Of a stretch of 64,000 nucleotides of DNA, positions 45,243-53,763 are shown one piece after another; the stretch's first letter is position 1, and the number at the start of each line of letters is the position of its first letter. Source of the stretch: Chryseosolibacter sp964493505 (lineage in GTDB: Bacteria > Bacteroidota > Bacteroidia > Cytophagales > Cyclobacteriaceae). The notes below the pieces were generated by a model. The model did not search any database. It saw only the letters and a list, made by a program, of their open reading frames with translations, and was not told the origin of the DNA. Both the position numbers and the translations under genes were made by a program. The stretch covers positions 186,001 through 250,000 of the forward strand of contig CAZBNP010000002.1 in the NCBI GenBank assembly GCA_964493505.1, given 5' to 3'.

Positions 45243-46625
45243 TCATCTATTCTTTTTGTACCAGTCGGTAAACGACTGGGTTGGTGCCTCCGGCATGTCG
45301 CGTTGTTTGAACCACGGATTAAACCTGTTATTGATCAATCCGGGAACATTCTTTAGAAACCATCGTCCAAGTTTGCCCGCCGTATTGAAGAGCCGCGGCG
45401 ATCCCATTGTTTCCGCCATTGCCTTCATCCCGGCAGCTTTGGATTTCGGCGCGTAGCCATTCTGAACAATCACCTGCCGCCATTTATACAACTGCTCATG
45501 GATATTGATTTTCACCGGACACACATTCGAACATGATCCGCACAACGTCGAAGCAAAGGGCAGGTCGGCGTGGCGTTTCATATCGAGGTTAGGCGCTAGT
45601 ATCGCACCAATAGGCCCTGTGACGGTATTGTGGTAACTAAGTCCTCCGCCTTTTCTATATACAGGACAGGTGTTCATGCAACTTCCGCACTTAATACACT
45701 TCAGTGAATCGCGAAAATCGGGACGTCCCAGTTGTCGGCTTCTTCCGGCGTCTACCAGTACTACATGCATTTCCTGCCCGGGCCGGGGTTTCCTGAAGTG
45801 GCTTGAGTAGATGGTAATCGGTGTACCTATCGCGCTTCGGGCCAGCACCCGGAGAAAGACGCTGAGATGCTCTTTCCTGGGGATGAGCTTCTCCAGCCCC
45901 ATCGATGCGATATGAACTTCCGAGAGGTGCGCGCCCATATCGGCGTTGCCTTCATTTGTGCAAACGACAAATTCTCCAGTCTCGGCCACGGCGAAGTTGA
46001 CGCCTGTCAGGGCAGCACGGCGCGTAAGGAATACGTCGCGCAAATGCCGGCGGGCAGCCCGCGCGAGGAGCGTTGGATCGGATAACCCTTTTTCGGTGCC
46101 GAGGTGTTCGTGGAAGAGTTCACCAATCTCCTCCTTCCGCTTGTGGATACAGGGTAGTACTACGTGGCTCGGCGGTTCCGCATCGATCTGTTGGATATAC
46201 TCACCGAGATCCGAGTTGACCACACCAATGCCGCGCTCTTCGAGGAACTCATTGAGGTGACACTCTTCGGTAAGCATCGACTTGCTCTTCACCATCGCCG
46301 TAATACCCTTAGTGCGAAGAATCGAGTAAACAATAGCATTGTGCTCTTCGGCATTCGCAGCCCAATGCACGGTGACACCATTCTTCTGGAGATTGCTTTC
46401 AAACTCGACGAGGTAGTCGTGCATATTCGATAGCATGTGATGCTTGATGTCCGATGCCGCCTCGCGCAGATCTTCCCACTCAGGGACTCCCTTTGAAACC
46501 TTGTCGCGCTTCTGCCTTATCCACCACAATGCGCCATCGTGCCAGCTTGCCTTCTCATTGTCGCTGGTAAACTCTTCAGCAAGCTGGGAGTGGGATTTTC
46601 CTTTGAAATAGTCAGGGTGATTCAT
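45243..46625 (-). CDS. LutB-type iron-sulfur protein
   Basis: A 460-residue protein with an N-terminal LUD domain ('NGVTVHWAANAEEHNAIVYSIL', 'VAETGEFVVCTNEGNADM') and two ferredoxin-type 4Fe-4S motifs near residues 310-375 ('CIKCGSCMNTCP', 'CGSCSNVCP'). LutB passes electrons from an oxidised hydroxyacid. It lies between lutA- and lutC-like genes, gap 21 nt to lutC. The substrate may be lactate or glycolate; the malate synthase next to the cluster points to glycolate but does not prove it. Confidence 0.92.
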   Translation of the reverse strand: MNHPDYFKGKSHSQLAEEFTSDNEKASWHDGALWWIRQKRDKVSKGVPEWEDLREAASDIKHHMLSNMHDYLVEFESNLQKNGVTVHWAANAEEHNAIVYSILRTKGITAMVKSKSMLTEECHLNEFLEERGIGVVNSDLGEYIQQIDAEPPSHVVLPCIHKRKEEIGELFHEHLGTEKGLSDPTLLARAARRHLRDVFLTRRAALTGVNFAVAETGEFVVCTNEGNADMGAHLSEVHIASMGLEKLIPRKEHLSVFLRVLARSAIGTPITIYSSHFRKPRPGQEMHVVLVDAGRSRQLGRPDFRDSLKCIKCGSCMNTCPVYRKGGGLSYHNTVTGPIGAILAPNLDMKRHADLPFASTLCGSCSNVCPVKINIHEQLYKWRQVIVQNGYAPKSKAAGMKAMAETMGSPRLFNTAGKLGRWFLKNVPGLINNRFNPWFKQRDMPEAPTQSFTDWYKKNR

Positions 46626-46663
46626 TAGTTGGTAATCGGTTGTCAGTCGGCGGTTGTCCGCGA

Positions 46664-47449
46664 CTACTGGTTATTCAGTATTTCGGCGATATGCACCACT
46701 TTCACGCGGCTTTTCTTCCTCTTCAATATTCCGTCGAGGTGCATGAGGCATGAGAGATCGGATGAAGCGATGTATTCAGCGCCGTTCCGTTCGTGGTCGT
46801 CAACGCGGTCTTGTCCCATCTTCGCTGAAACGGCTTCTTCAGAAACACAAAATGTTCCGCCAAAACCACAGCAGTCGTCAGTGCGATCGAGCGTTACGAG
46901 TTCCAGCCCTTTCACCATGCTAAGCAGTTGCTCAGGTTTTGAAAACGGCGCTGCGTTGAGTTCGCTCATTTGCGAAAGCTTCAACCCGCGCAGTCCATGA
47001 CAGCTGTGATGGAGTCCTACACGGTGTGGAAAACTGGCGTTGAGGTTTTTCACCTTCACTACGTCGGTGAGAAACTCGACAAGTTCATACACCCGACCTT
47101 TTATTTTCTCCGCCGCGGCGGGGTCTTTTTTCGAATGCAAATGGTCCTTAACGTGAAGGATACAGCTCGCCGACGGCGCGACGATATAGTCGAACTCCGA
47201 AAAGTTTTCTACAAACAACTCGTCTGTATCTTCCGTCAAATGTTGAAACCCTGAATTCGCCATCGGCTGTCCACAGCAGGTTTGTTTCGTCGGGTAGACA
47301 ATATTCAGCTCCAGTTTTTCCAGTAGCTGCAGGGTGGCGATTGCGGCGCCGGGAAAGAATTGATTTACGTAACAGGGAATAAAAAGTCCAATTTTCGCTT
47401 CTTGTACGGGGGGTAATTCCTGGTGTTTATCGATGTACTCAGTCTGCAT
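46664..47449 (-). CDS. LutA-type (Fe-S)-binding protein
   Basis: A 261-residue protein with two CCG (heterodisulfide-reductase-like) motifs: 'TCCGQPMANSG' and 'DDCCGFGGTFCV'. The N-terminus 'AKIGLFIPCYVNQFFP' matches LutA. The ATG at 47449 (MQTEYIDKH) was chosen; the open frame begins upstream with a TTG at 47506, but that would add an extension the family lacks. It follows the OPT transporter and precedes lutB. Confidence 0.9.
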   Translation of the reverse strand: MQTEYIDKHQELPPVQEAKIGLFIPCYVNQFFPGAAIATLQLLEKLELNIVYPTKQTCCGQPMANSGFQHLTEDTDELFVENFSEFDYIVAPSASCILHVKDHLHSKKDPAAAEKIKGRVYELVEFLTDVVKVKNLNASFPHRVGLHHSCHGLRGLKLSQMSELNAAPFSKPEQLLSMVKGLELVTLDRTDDCCGFGGTFCVSEEAVSAKMGQDRVDDHERNGAEYIASSDLSCLMHLDGILKRKKSRVKVVHIAEILNNQ

Positions 47450-47506
47450 ATTTTCTTCTGTTCTTGACACGATTACCAGAATACGTTGATCGCATTCCTT
47501 TAGCAA

Positions 47507-49549
47507 CTATTTCCTTTTTGCGGTTCGGTACAGGTAGGCCGCCATTGCTCCGAAGAACAAAACGCCCAAAACACTGTAGCCTCCTGCCCCGAGCAGGCTG
47601 GTGAGCCCATCTTCGGCGTTGACTTGCCGTAGAGACCGGTTGATATCGTCGTTTACTGACAACAGTGCTACCACCACGCCGGAGAGCGCGCCTCCCGCGA
47701 TCAGTCCGGTGGCGAGCAGGCTGCCATGACCGAGATCATCATCCTGCTTAACCTCATTTCGTCGCTCAGCGTGCCAGTCGACATATCCTTTTATAGCTCC
47801 GCCGAAAGCGATTGGCAACGTAGTCGACAGTGGCAGGTATAGTCCGATAGCAAACGCCAGCGCCTTGATACCACAAAGTTCGATCATGATAGCGATGAAC
47901 ACTCCGACGACTACAAATTGCCAGTCGAGGTTATACGAAAGGATACCCCTGGCGAGCGTTGCCATCAGCGTAGCCTGCGGAGCGGAATATTCCGCGCTCC
48001 CAATCGCGTGGGCAATGCCTTCTGCCTGCATCTCAAGCGTGGGCTTGTCCAGGATGGTAACGACGAGACCGATAACCAGTGATGAAACGATCGCACCGAT
48101 AAAAAGTGCCAGCTGCTGATACCGCGGTGTGGCGCCGACAATATAACCTGTTTTGAGGTCCTGTGATGTAGCCCCCGCGTTGGCTGCGGCAATACAGATC
48201 ATTCCTCCTACAACAAGCGCCAGCGGCTCGTAGAGCTCACCCGTCCATCCAATCGCTGTAAATATAAGGCACGTGCCCATCAATGTCGCAATGGTCATAC
48301 CTGAAATAGGACTGTTGCTCGATCCGACGAGTCCTACAATACGGCTTGCCACCGTTACGAAGAAAAATCCAAAGACAATGACCAGCACACCGAGCAGCAG
48401 TTTCTGCAGAACGCCTTCACCGGGAATACGCGGCAGCAGGGCGATCAACGCCACGAGAATGATACTCCCCACGATCACAACCATGAATGACAGATCGCGA
48501 TCCGTGCGTAGCACACCGCCTGTGGTGGTTTCTCGCAGTGATGCCACGCTTTCACGGAAAGAGCTTACAATAGTCGGGATGGTCTTGATTAGTGTGATAA
48601 AGCCACCTGCGGCAACAGCGCCGGCGCCGATCTGACGTATATAAGCGTAGTAGATCGCCAGCGCCGGATTTCCAAACTCCTGGCTCACCGGATTCCAGGC
48701 CCACCTGCCACCCGGCGCGGAAATGTCTGCATGATATCCCAGTTTCACCAGTTGCTCCGCGATCAGCAACGGGTCTACGAGTGTTGTGAGCAAAGGGATC
48801 ACTGCCCACCACGCGAGTACCGAGCCCGCGACAAGTACTCCGCCGATTCGGGGACCGATTATATAGCCAACACCGAGATACTCAGGGGTAATGTCTGCAC
48901 TGACGGTCGCAGAAGGCCAGAATTTGTTTACCTGGCTGGTGATGAAAGTAGGTGTAGCGGCGATGACGTGAAAAACTTTTTGCAGCACGGCGTAGACGAG
49001 AGCAATACCCATCCCTATAAACGCCGTCTGCGCGAATACGCCTCCCTTCTCTCCTGCCTGCAGCACCGACGCACAGGCGGTTCCTTCAGGATAGGGCAAC
49101 ACACCGTGTTCCTTTACGATCAGCGATCGCCGCAATGGAATCATCATGATGGTACCCAGCATCCCGCCAATGGCGGCCAGTATCAAGATTGTCAGGTAGT
49201 TGAAATATTCCGCCCCAACACTCTCACCATTCGCACCCGGCGACAGGAACAGAAAGCCGGGAAGGGTAAACACGACACCTGCCGCGATGGATTCCCCCGC
49301 CGACCCCGTTGTCTGAATAATGTTGTTCTCCAGAATAGTGGTCTTCAGGAATTTCCGACCCAGCGTAATGGCGATCACCGCGATTGGTATGGAGGCTGAA
49401 ACCGTCAGGCCGGCTTTCAACGCCAGGTATACGGTGGATGCACCAAACAGCACGCCGAACAAAACACCAAAGCCGACTGATTTGACGGTAAACTCCGCGA
49501 TGTTTGCCTCCGGAGCAATGTACGGCTTGAAAGTCTTTTTTTCTTCCAT
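47507..49549 (-). CDS. OPT-family oligopeptide transporter
   Basis: A 680-residue membrane protein with about 14-16 hydrophobic helices. N-terminal 'YIAPEANIAEFTVKSVGFGVLFGVLFGA' and the segments 'GTACASVLQAGEKGG', 'SNSPISGMTIAT' and 'ATSQDLKTGYIVGATPRYQQ' are characteristic. OPT proteins import small peptides or metal chelates with protons. A second peptide transporter (POT family) lies just upstream on the same strand, which suggests peptide use. Confidence 0.93.
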   Translation of the reverse strand: MEEKKTFKPYIAPEANIAEFTVKSVGFGVLFGVLFGASTVYLALKAGLTVSASIPIAVIAITLGRKFLKTTILENNIIQTTGSAGESIAAGVVFTLPGFLFLSPGANGESVGAEYFNYLTILILAAIGGMLGTIMMIPLRRSLIVKEHGVLPYPEGTACASVLQAGEKGGVFAQTAFIGMGIALVYAVLQKVFHVIAATPTFITSQVNKFWPSATVSADITPEYLGVGYIIGPRIGGVLVAGSVLAWWAVIPLLTTLVDPLLIAEQLVKLGYHADISAPGGRWAWNPVSQEFGNPALAIYYAYIRQIGAGAVAAGGFITLIKTIPTIVSSFRESVASLRETTTGGVLRTDRDLSFMVVIVGSIILVALIALLPRIPGEGVLQKLLLGVLVIVFGFFFVTVASRIVGLVGSSNSPISGMTIATLMGTCLIFTAIGWTGELYEPLALVVGGMICIAAANAGATSQDLKTGYIVGATPRYQQLALFIGAIVSSLVIGLVVTILDKPTLEMQAEGIAHAIGSAEYSAPQATLMATLARGILSYNLDWQFVVVGVFIAIMIELCGIKALAFAIGLYLPLSTTLPIAFGGAIKGYVDWHAERRNEVKQDDDLGHGSLLATGLIAGGALSGVVVALLSVNDDINRSLRQVNAEDGLTSLLGAGGYSVLGVLFFGAMAAYLYRTAKRK

Positions 49550-49644
49550 GGGGGTCAGGATGGGTTTAGGTTATCGTATCGCACCCGTCGGCCTGCGACA
49601 GGCAACAGTGCAATAATATGTAACTTTCGCGATTCCACCGAAAA

Positions 49645-49711
49645 GTTGCGGGTTTCGGGTTTAAAGTTGGGAGCACTGTCAACTTTGAACACGAAACTTT
49701 AAACTCGCAAC
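49645..49711. repeat. Imperfect inverted repeat with a 7-nt insertion in one arm
   Basis: The left arm (about 49645-49668) and the reverse complement of the right arm (about 49681-49711) are the same sequence except for an extra heptamer TAAAGTT in the right arm and single differences. The loop is 12 nt. It starts 9 nt past the stop of the POT-family gene (minus strand) and could act as a terminator or processing hairpin. Confidence 0.7.
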
Positions 49712-49719
49712 CTGAAACT

Positions 49720-51216
49720 TTACCGAACATCTCCCATCAATTTCCGAATAGGTTTACTGAAAATTAATACGACAAGACCGGAAATCAGCATCACCTTTGT
49801 CACTGTACCGAAGAGATCGACGAGGAGTGTTGGATCCTGACTGATGGCGTCTTTGTCGAAGTTACCGGCAAACAGACCGGCGATGAGATTACCATAAGCC
49901 AGCGCGATAAAGTAAACGCCCATCAGCTGCCCCGACAGTTTTCGCGGTGCCAGCTTTGTTACCGCGCTCAGCCCGACCGGGTAGAGACATATCTCGCCAA
50001 AAGTATGAAGTACATACGTGAGCACAAGCCAGGTGGGAAGCGGTTTATCGCCTGCGATGACGACCATGGAAGCAAAGATCATCACGGCATAACCGAGTCC
50101 CATGAAGATTAATCCAAACGACATTTTCAGCGGCGTCGACGGATTGAGTTTTCGCTTGTCGAGCCACACCCAAAGCCACGCAAACATCGCGGAGAAGACC
50201 AGCACCGCCGTCGGAGGTACGGTCTGCATCCAGCTTGCGGGCATCTGGAAACTGCCTATGAACAAATCGGTATAGCGTTCGGCAAAGAGATTAAGCGAAG
50301 AGCCCTGTTGCTCGTAGCCTGCGTAAAACAATCCTGTGGCGATGAAAAAGATCGCGATCGCCATCACGCGTTTTCTTTCCTCCGGCGTGAGGTTCTGGAA
50401 GATCAAAATGTAAGCAAAGTACGCCACAGCACTAACGGGAATGACGTAGCCCAACACCTTTCCTATTGCCAGAGGGTCGGCAGTGATCGTGCGGGTGAAG
50501 AGGAGGGCGAGCAAGATGACGAGCAACACTCCACACACCCATAGCCCCTTCGTGACATTCCTTTTGAACTGTAGTCCCTCGGGTCCGGGAGCGAGTCCTG
50601 TTTCGAGTCCGGCCTGCCCGAGATTGCGTTCCGTAAGCTTGTATTGAAGAAGTCCGAGCACCATGCCCACACCCGCGGCGGCAAAGCCCAGATGCCAATC
50701 AACCCGCTCTCCGAGGTATCCCGTGATCAGCGGAGAGAGCGCCGCGCCGAGGTTGATGCCTGCATAGAAGATCGTAAAGCCGGCGTCGCGTCTCGCCTGA
50801 TCATTGCGGGTATACAGCTCACCGACCATACTGCTGATGGTGGGTTTCAGCATCCCCGTCCCCAGTACAATCAGCAACAGCCCCAGAAAGAAGGTCTCTG
50901 TCAGCGGTATGGCCATACTAAAATGTCCAAGCGCGATGATACACCCTCCGTAAAACACCGAACGACGCAGACCGAAAAATTTGTCAGCCAGCCATCCGCC
51001 CGGAAGCGCGAGCAAATAGACAAACATTGTGTAGAGCCCGTAAATAGCATTGCCGGTCTGGTCGGAAAGACCCATCCCGCCGTTCTCGACAGCAGCTACC
51101 ATATAGAGAACGAGGATCGCCCGCATTCCATAGTAGCTGAAGCGCTCCCACATTTCAGTAAAAAACAGTGTCGACAGGCCTTTGGGGTGTCCAAAGAAAC
51201 TTTGGTTAGAATCCAT
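49720..51216 (-). CDS. POT-family (proton-dependent) di-/tripeptide transporter
   Basis: A 498-residue major-facilitator protein of the POT/PTR family with about 14 helices. Motifs: 'FFTEMWERFSYYGMRAILVLYM' (E-x-x-E-R-F-x-Y-Y-G, proton coupling) near residue 20, 'GGWLADKFFGLRR' and 'FTIFYAGINLGAALSPLI'. It imports di- and tripeptides. A promoter-like element lies 60-90 nt upstream. An inverted repeat follows its stop codon. Confidence 0.93.
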   Translation of the reverse strand: MDSNQSFFGHPKGLSTLFFTEMWERFSYYGMRAILVLYMVAAVENGGMGLSDQTGNAIYGLYTMFVYLLALPGGWLADKFFGLRRSVFYGGCIIALGHFSMAIPLTETFFLGLLLIVLGTGMLKPTISSMVGELYTRNDQARRDAGFTIFYAGINLGAALSPLITGYLGERVDWHLGFAAAGVGMVLGLLQYKLTERNLGQAGLETGLAPGPEGLQFKRNVTKGLWVCGVLLVILLALLFTRTITADPLAIGKVLGYVIPVSAVAYFAYILIFQNLTPEERKRVMAIAIFFIATGLFYAGYEQQGSSLNLFAERYTDLFIGSFQMPASWMQTVPPTAVLVFSAMFAWLWVWLDKRKLNPSTPLKMSFGLIFMGLGYAVMIFASMVVIAGDKPLPTWLVLTYVLHTFGEICLYPVGLSAVTKLAPRKLSGQLMGVYFIALAYGNLIAGLFAGNFDKDAISQDPTLLVDLFGTVTKVMLISGLVVLIFSKPIRKLMGDVR

Positions 51217-51275
51217 TGAAGAGAAAGATGTTTAGGTAATCGGAATGGGGTTCAGAATATCCTTTTAGTCAGGTT

Positions 51276-51305
51276 GAAATATAGCTATAAATCCACTTTT
51301 TCAAA
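51276..51305 (-). promoter_or_regulatory. Probable promoter of the POT-transporter gene
   Basis: On the minus strand, TTTG (51305-51302), an 18-nt spacer and TATATTTC (51283-51276), close to the Bacteroidota -33/-7 consensus TTTG / TAnnTTTG. The start codon lies about 60 nt downstream. Confidence 0.55.
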
Positions 51306-51351
51306 CGACGAAAACCGGCCTCCCGGCGGCACGTAAATTTAATGCAAACGA

Positions 51352-51382
51352 TTGAAACGCTCTAATTTTGCATATATATTTG
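51352..51382 (+). promoter_or_regulatory. Probable promoter of pckA
   Basis: TTG at 51352-51354, a 20-nt spacer, and TATATTTG at 51375-51382, a perfect match to TAnnTTTG. The ATG of pckA follows 24 nt later. Confidence 0.65.
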
Positions 51383-51406
51383 AATCCTCACTAACCCAAC
51401 AACAGT

Positions 51407-53023
51407 ATGTTAGAACTAGGAAACAAACCCGAAAACGCCTCTATGAGAGACCTCGGGATTCTGGATGGGACAGCATGGTGGAACCTTACGCCGGAGGAGC
51501 TGACCGAAAAAGCTATCAGGCAGGAGGAAGCTCGCCTCACAACCACAGGCGCTATTGCGATCAGGACCGGTGAATTCACAGGCCGGTCTCCGAAAGACCG
51601 TTTCATTGTCAGGGATGATGTGACGGAGAAAGATATCTGGTGGGGAAACATCAACCTCCCCTTTGATGCAGACAAGTTCGATCAGCTCTATATAGGAATG
51701 ATCCGGTACTTCGAAGGAAAAACATTCTATGTACGCGACTGCTACGCCTGCGCCGACCTGCGTTACAGAACTTCCATTCGCGTCGTCAACGAATACGCAT
51801 GGTCAAATCTCTTCGTCTCCAATATGTTCCTGCGTCCCGACGACAAGGAACTACAGGCGTTCCACCCGGAATGGCTTCTGCTCAACGCACCGGACTTTCA
51901 CGCCAACCCGGAGACGGATGGTACGCGTCAACACAACTTCACTATTATCGACTTTAAACGAAAGATCATACTGGTAGGTGGAAGCGGATACACGGGCGAA
52001 ATCAAGAAGAGTGTATTCACAGCGCTGAACTTCACACTTCCGCTGGAGAAAGATGTTCTGCCGATGCATTGCTCCGCCAACAACGGAGCGAAGGGAGATA
52101 CCGCGCTTTTCTTCGGACTCTCCGGCACGGGAAAAACAACGCTGTCTGCCGACCCGAATCGGCGACTCATCGGCGACGATGAACACGGATGGACATCCGA
52201 TGACGTCGTCTTCAACTTCGAGGGCGGATGCTACGCCAAGACCATCGATCTGTCGCCGGAGCGGGAACCCGATATATTCAACGCGATCAGGACCGGCGCC
52301 TTGCTGGAGAACGTAGGCTTTCATAATGCGTCCGATACAGTAGACTACGCTGATAAGTCGATCACGGAAAACACACGCGTCAGCTATCCGCTTGACCACA
52401 TCGCAAATGCCGCGCAGCCCGCAAGGGGCCATACGCCGAAAAATATTTTCTTCCTGACCTGTGACGCCTACGGCGTACTCCCTCCTATTTCAAAACTCAC
52501 ACCCGAACAGGCAGCTTTCCATTTTATCAGCGGATACACCGCCAAGGTAGCGGGGACAGAAGCGGGTATCACCGAGCCGGTGATCACATTCTCGGCGTGT
52601 TTCGGCGCGCCGTTCATGCCGCTGCACCCTGCGCGCTACGCGGAAATGCTCAGCACGAAAATAAAGAAATCGAAAGTGAATGTGTGGCTGGTCAATACCG
52701 GCTGGACCGGCGGAGCTTACGGCAGCGGCCAGCGCATGAAATTATCGTACACACGTGCGCTCATCAGCGCGGCACTCGATGGTACGCTCGATAAAGTACC
52801 GTGCGATCATCTCGACGTATTCGGCCTCGCGATGCCACAGCGGTGCGACGGAGTTCCGTCGGAAATTCTCAACCCGCGCAATACCTGGAGCGACAAGGAT
52901 GCGTACGACCGACAAGCGGCTATGTTGGCATCGGCGTTTCTGAAGAACTTTGAAAAATTCTCGGCGTTTGCTCACGACAATATCATGGCAGGCGCACCCA
53001 AGGACAGGCAGATGGCACGGTAA
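51407..53023 (+). CDS. pckA: Phosphoenolpyruvate carboxykinase (ATP)
   Basis: A 538-residue enzyme that converts oxaloacetate and ATP to phosphoenolpyruvate and CO2. The P-loop 'GLSGTGKTTLS' is near residue 240, kinase-2 'LIGDDEHGW' follows, and the N-terminal 'TGEFTGRSPKDRFIV' and adenine-binding 'NTRVSYPLDHI' segments are present. It is the gluconeogenic exit from the C4 acids that malate synthase could supply. The gene has its own promoter-like sequence and seems monocistronic. Confidence 0.97.
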   Translation: MLELGNKPENASMRDLGILDGTAWWNLTPEELTEKAIRQEEARLTTTGAIAIRTGEFTGRSPKDRFIVRDDVTEKDIWWGNINLPFDADKFDQLYIGMIRYFEGKTFYVRDCYACADLRYRTSIRVVNEYAWSNLFVSNMFLRPDDKELQAFHPEWLLLNAPDFHANPETDGTRQHNFTIIDFKRKIILVGGSGYTGEIKKSVFTALNFTLPLEKDVLPMHCSANNGAKGDTALFFGLSGTGKTTLSADPNRRLIGDDEHGWTSDDVVFNFEGGCYAKTIDLSPEREPDIFNAIRTGALLENVGFHNASDTVDYADKSITENTRVSYPLDHIANAAQPARGHTPKNIFFLTCDAYGVLPPISKLTPEQAAFHFISGYTAKVAGTEAGITEPVITFSACFGAPFMPLHPARYAEMLSTKIKKSKVNVWLVNTGWTGGAYGSGQRMKLSYTRALISAALDGTLDKVPCDHLDVFGLAMPQRCDGVPSEILNPRNTWSDKDAYDRQAAMLASAFLKNFEKFSAFAHDNIMAGAPKDRQMAR

Positions 53024-53185
53024 TAGTTTTTTTATAAAATATTTTCAAAAAAAAGTCTGGCGCCGTATATTGAGTTCTTGTGGCCGGGGGTTTTTACGAA
53101 AAATCCTCCCCCTTCAAGAGTCGGAAAACGCGCTACGATCGCATGGTTCTACCGACATGATGTTTAACCAAAACCAAACCAACCT

Positions 53186-53653
53186 ATGAAGATTGTGAAA
53201 GTCTTGGTGCCCTGCCTTTTATTGATGGTGGTCGCGGCACATGCACAGACCAGCACCGGAGTTACAGATGAGGATTTGAAGAAGTACGCGGTGACGATGG
53301 ACTCCGTTGAATCTATGCAGACCTCACTCCGCGAGCTCGTGGCTGAAACTGTGCAGACCAATACGGTGATGTCTGTAGCGCGTTACAACGAACTCTTCAA
53401 AGTTCAGGATGACGCCACTAAATTACAGGCGGCTAACGCTACCGCGGAAGAGATCGCATTCCTGAACCAAATTACGGAACTTCGCAAGACAAGCATTGCA
53501 AACATCAATGCCACTTATCAGGATCTCGCCAAAAACTATGTCGGCGTAAAGGTCTTTAACCAGATAAGAAAATCGCTTCAATCCGATCAGCAACTGAAAA
53601 CACGGTACGAAAATCTCGCGAAAGAGATTGACCAGAAAGAAAAGGGCGGATAG
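53186..53653 (+). CDS. Small secreted helical protein of unknown function
   Basis: A 155-residue protein with a cleavable signal peptide (residues 1-21, ending AAHAQ). The mature part is alpha-helical, rich in Q/E/K/T, with repeated 'ELRKTSI'-type heptad-like stretches, suggesting a coiled coil. No family recognised. It lies downstream of pckA with a 162-nt gap and ends in a clear terminator. Confidence 0.8.
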   Translation: MKIVKVLVPCLLLMVVAAHAQTSTGVTDEDLKKYAVTMDSVESMQTSLRELVAETVQTNTVMSVARYNELFKVQDDATKLQAANATAEEIAFLNQITELRKTSIANINATYQDLAKNYVGVKVFNQIRKSLQSDQQLKTRYENLAKEIDQKEKGG

Positions 53654-53703
53654 TTTTCAGCAGGCTGCCCCTGCGGTGGATCACGAGTGAGTGCTGTTGA
53701 ACT

Positions 53704-53738
53704 AAAAAGAGCGCGTCTGAACGATGCGCTCTTTTTTT
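53704..53738. terminator. Bidirectional terminator between the secreted protein and parC
   Basis: AAAAAGAGCGC, an 11-nt loop, GCGCTCTTTTTTT: a strong stem with A and T tracts on both flanks, serving the plus-strand gene and the convergent parC. Confidence 0.9.
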
Positions 53739-53763
53739 GAATGCTACCTGCTCGCTGCAGAGG

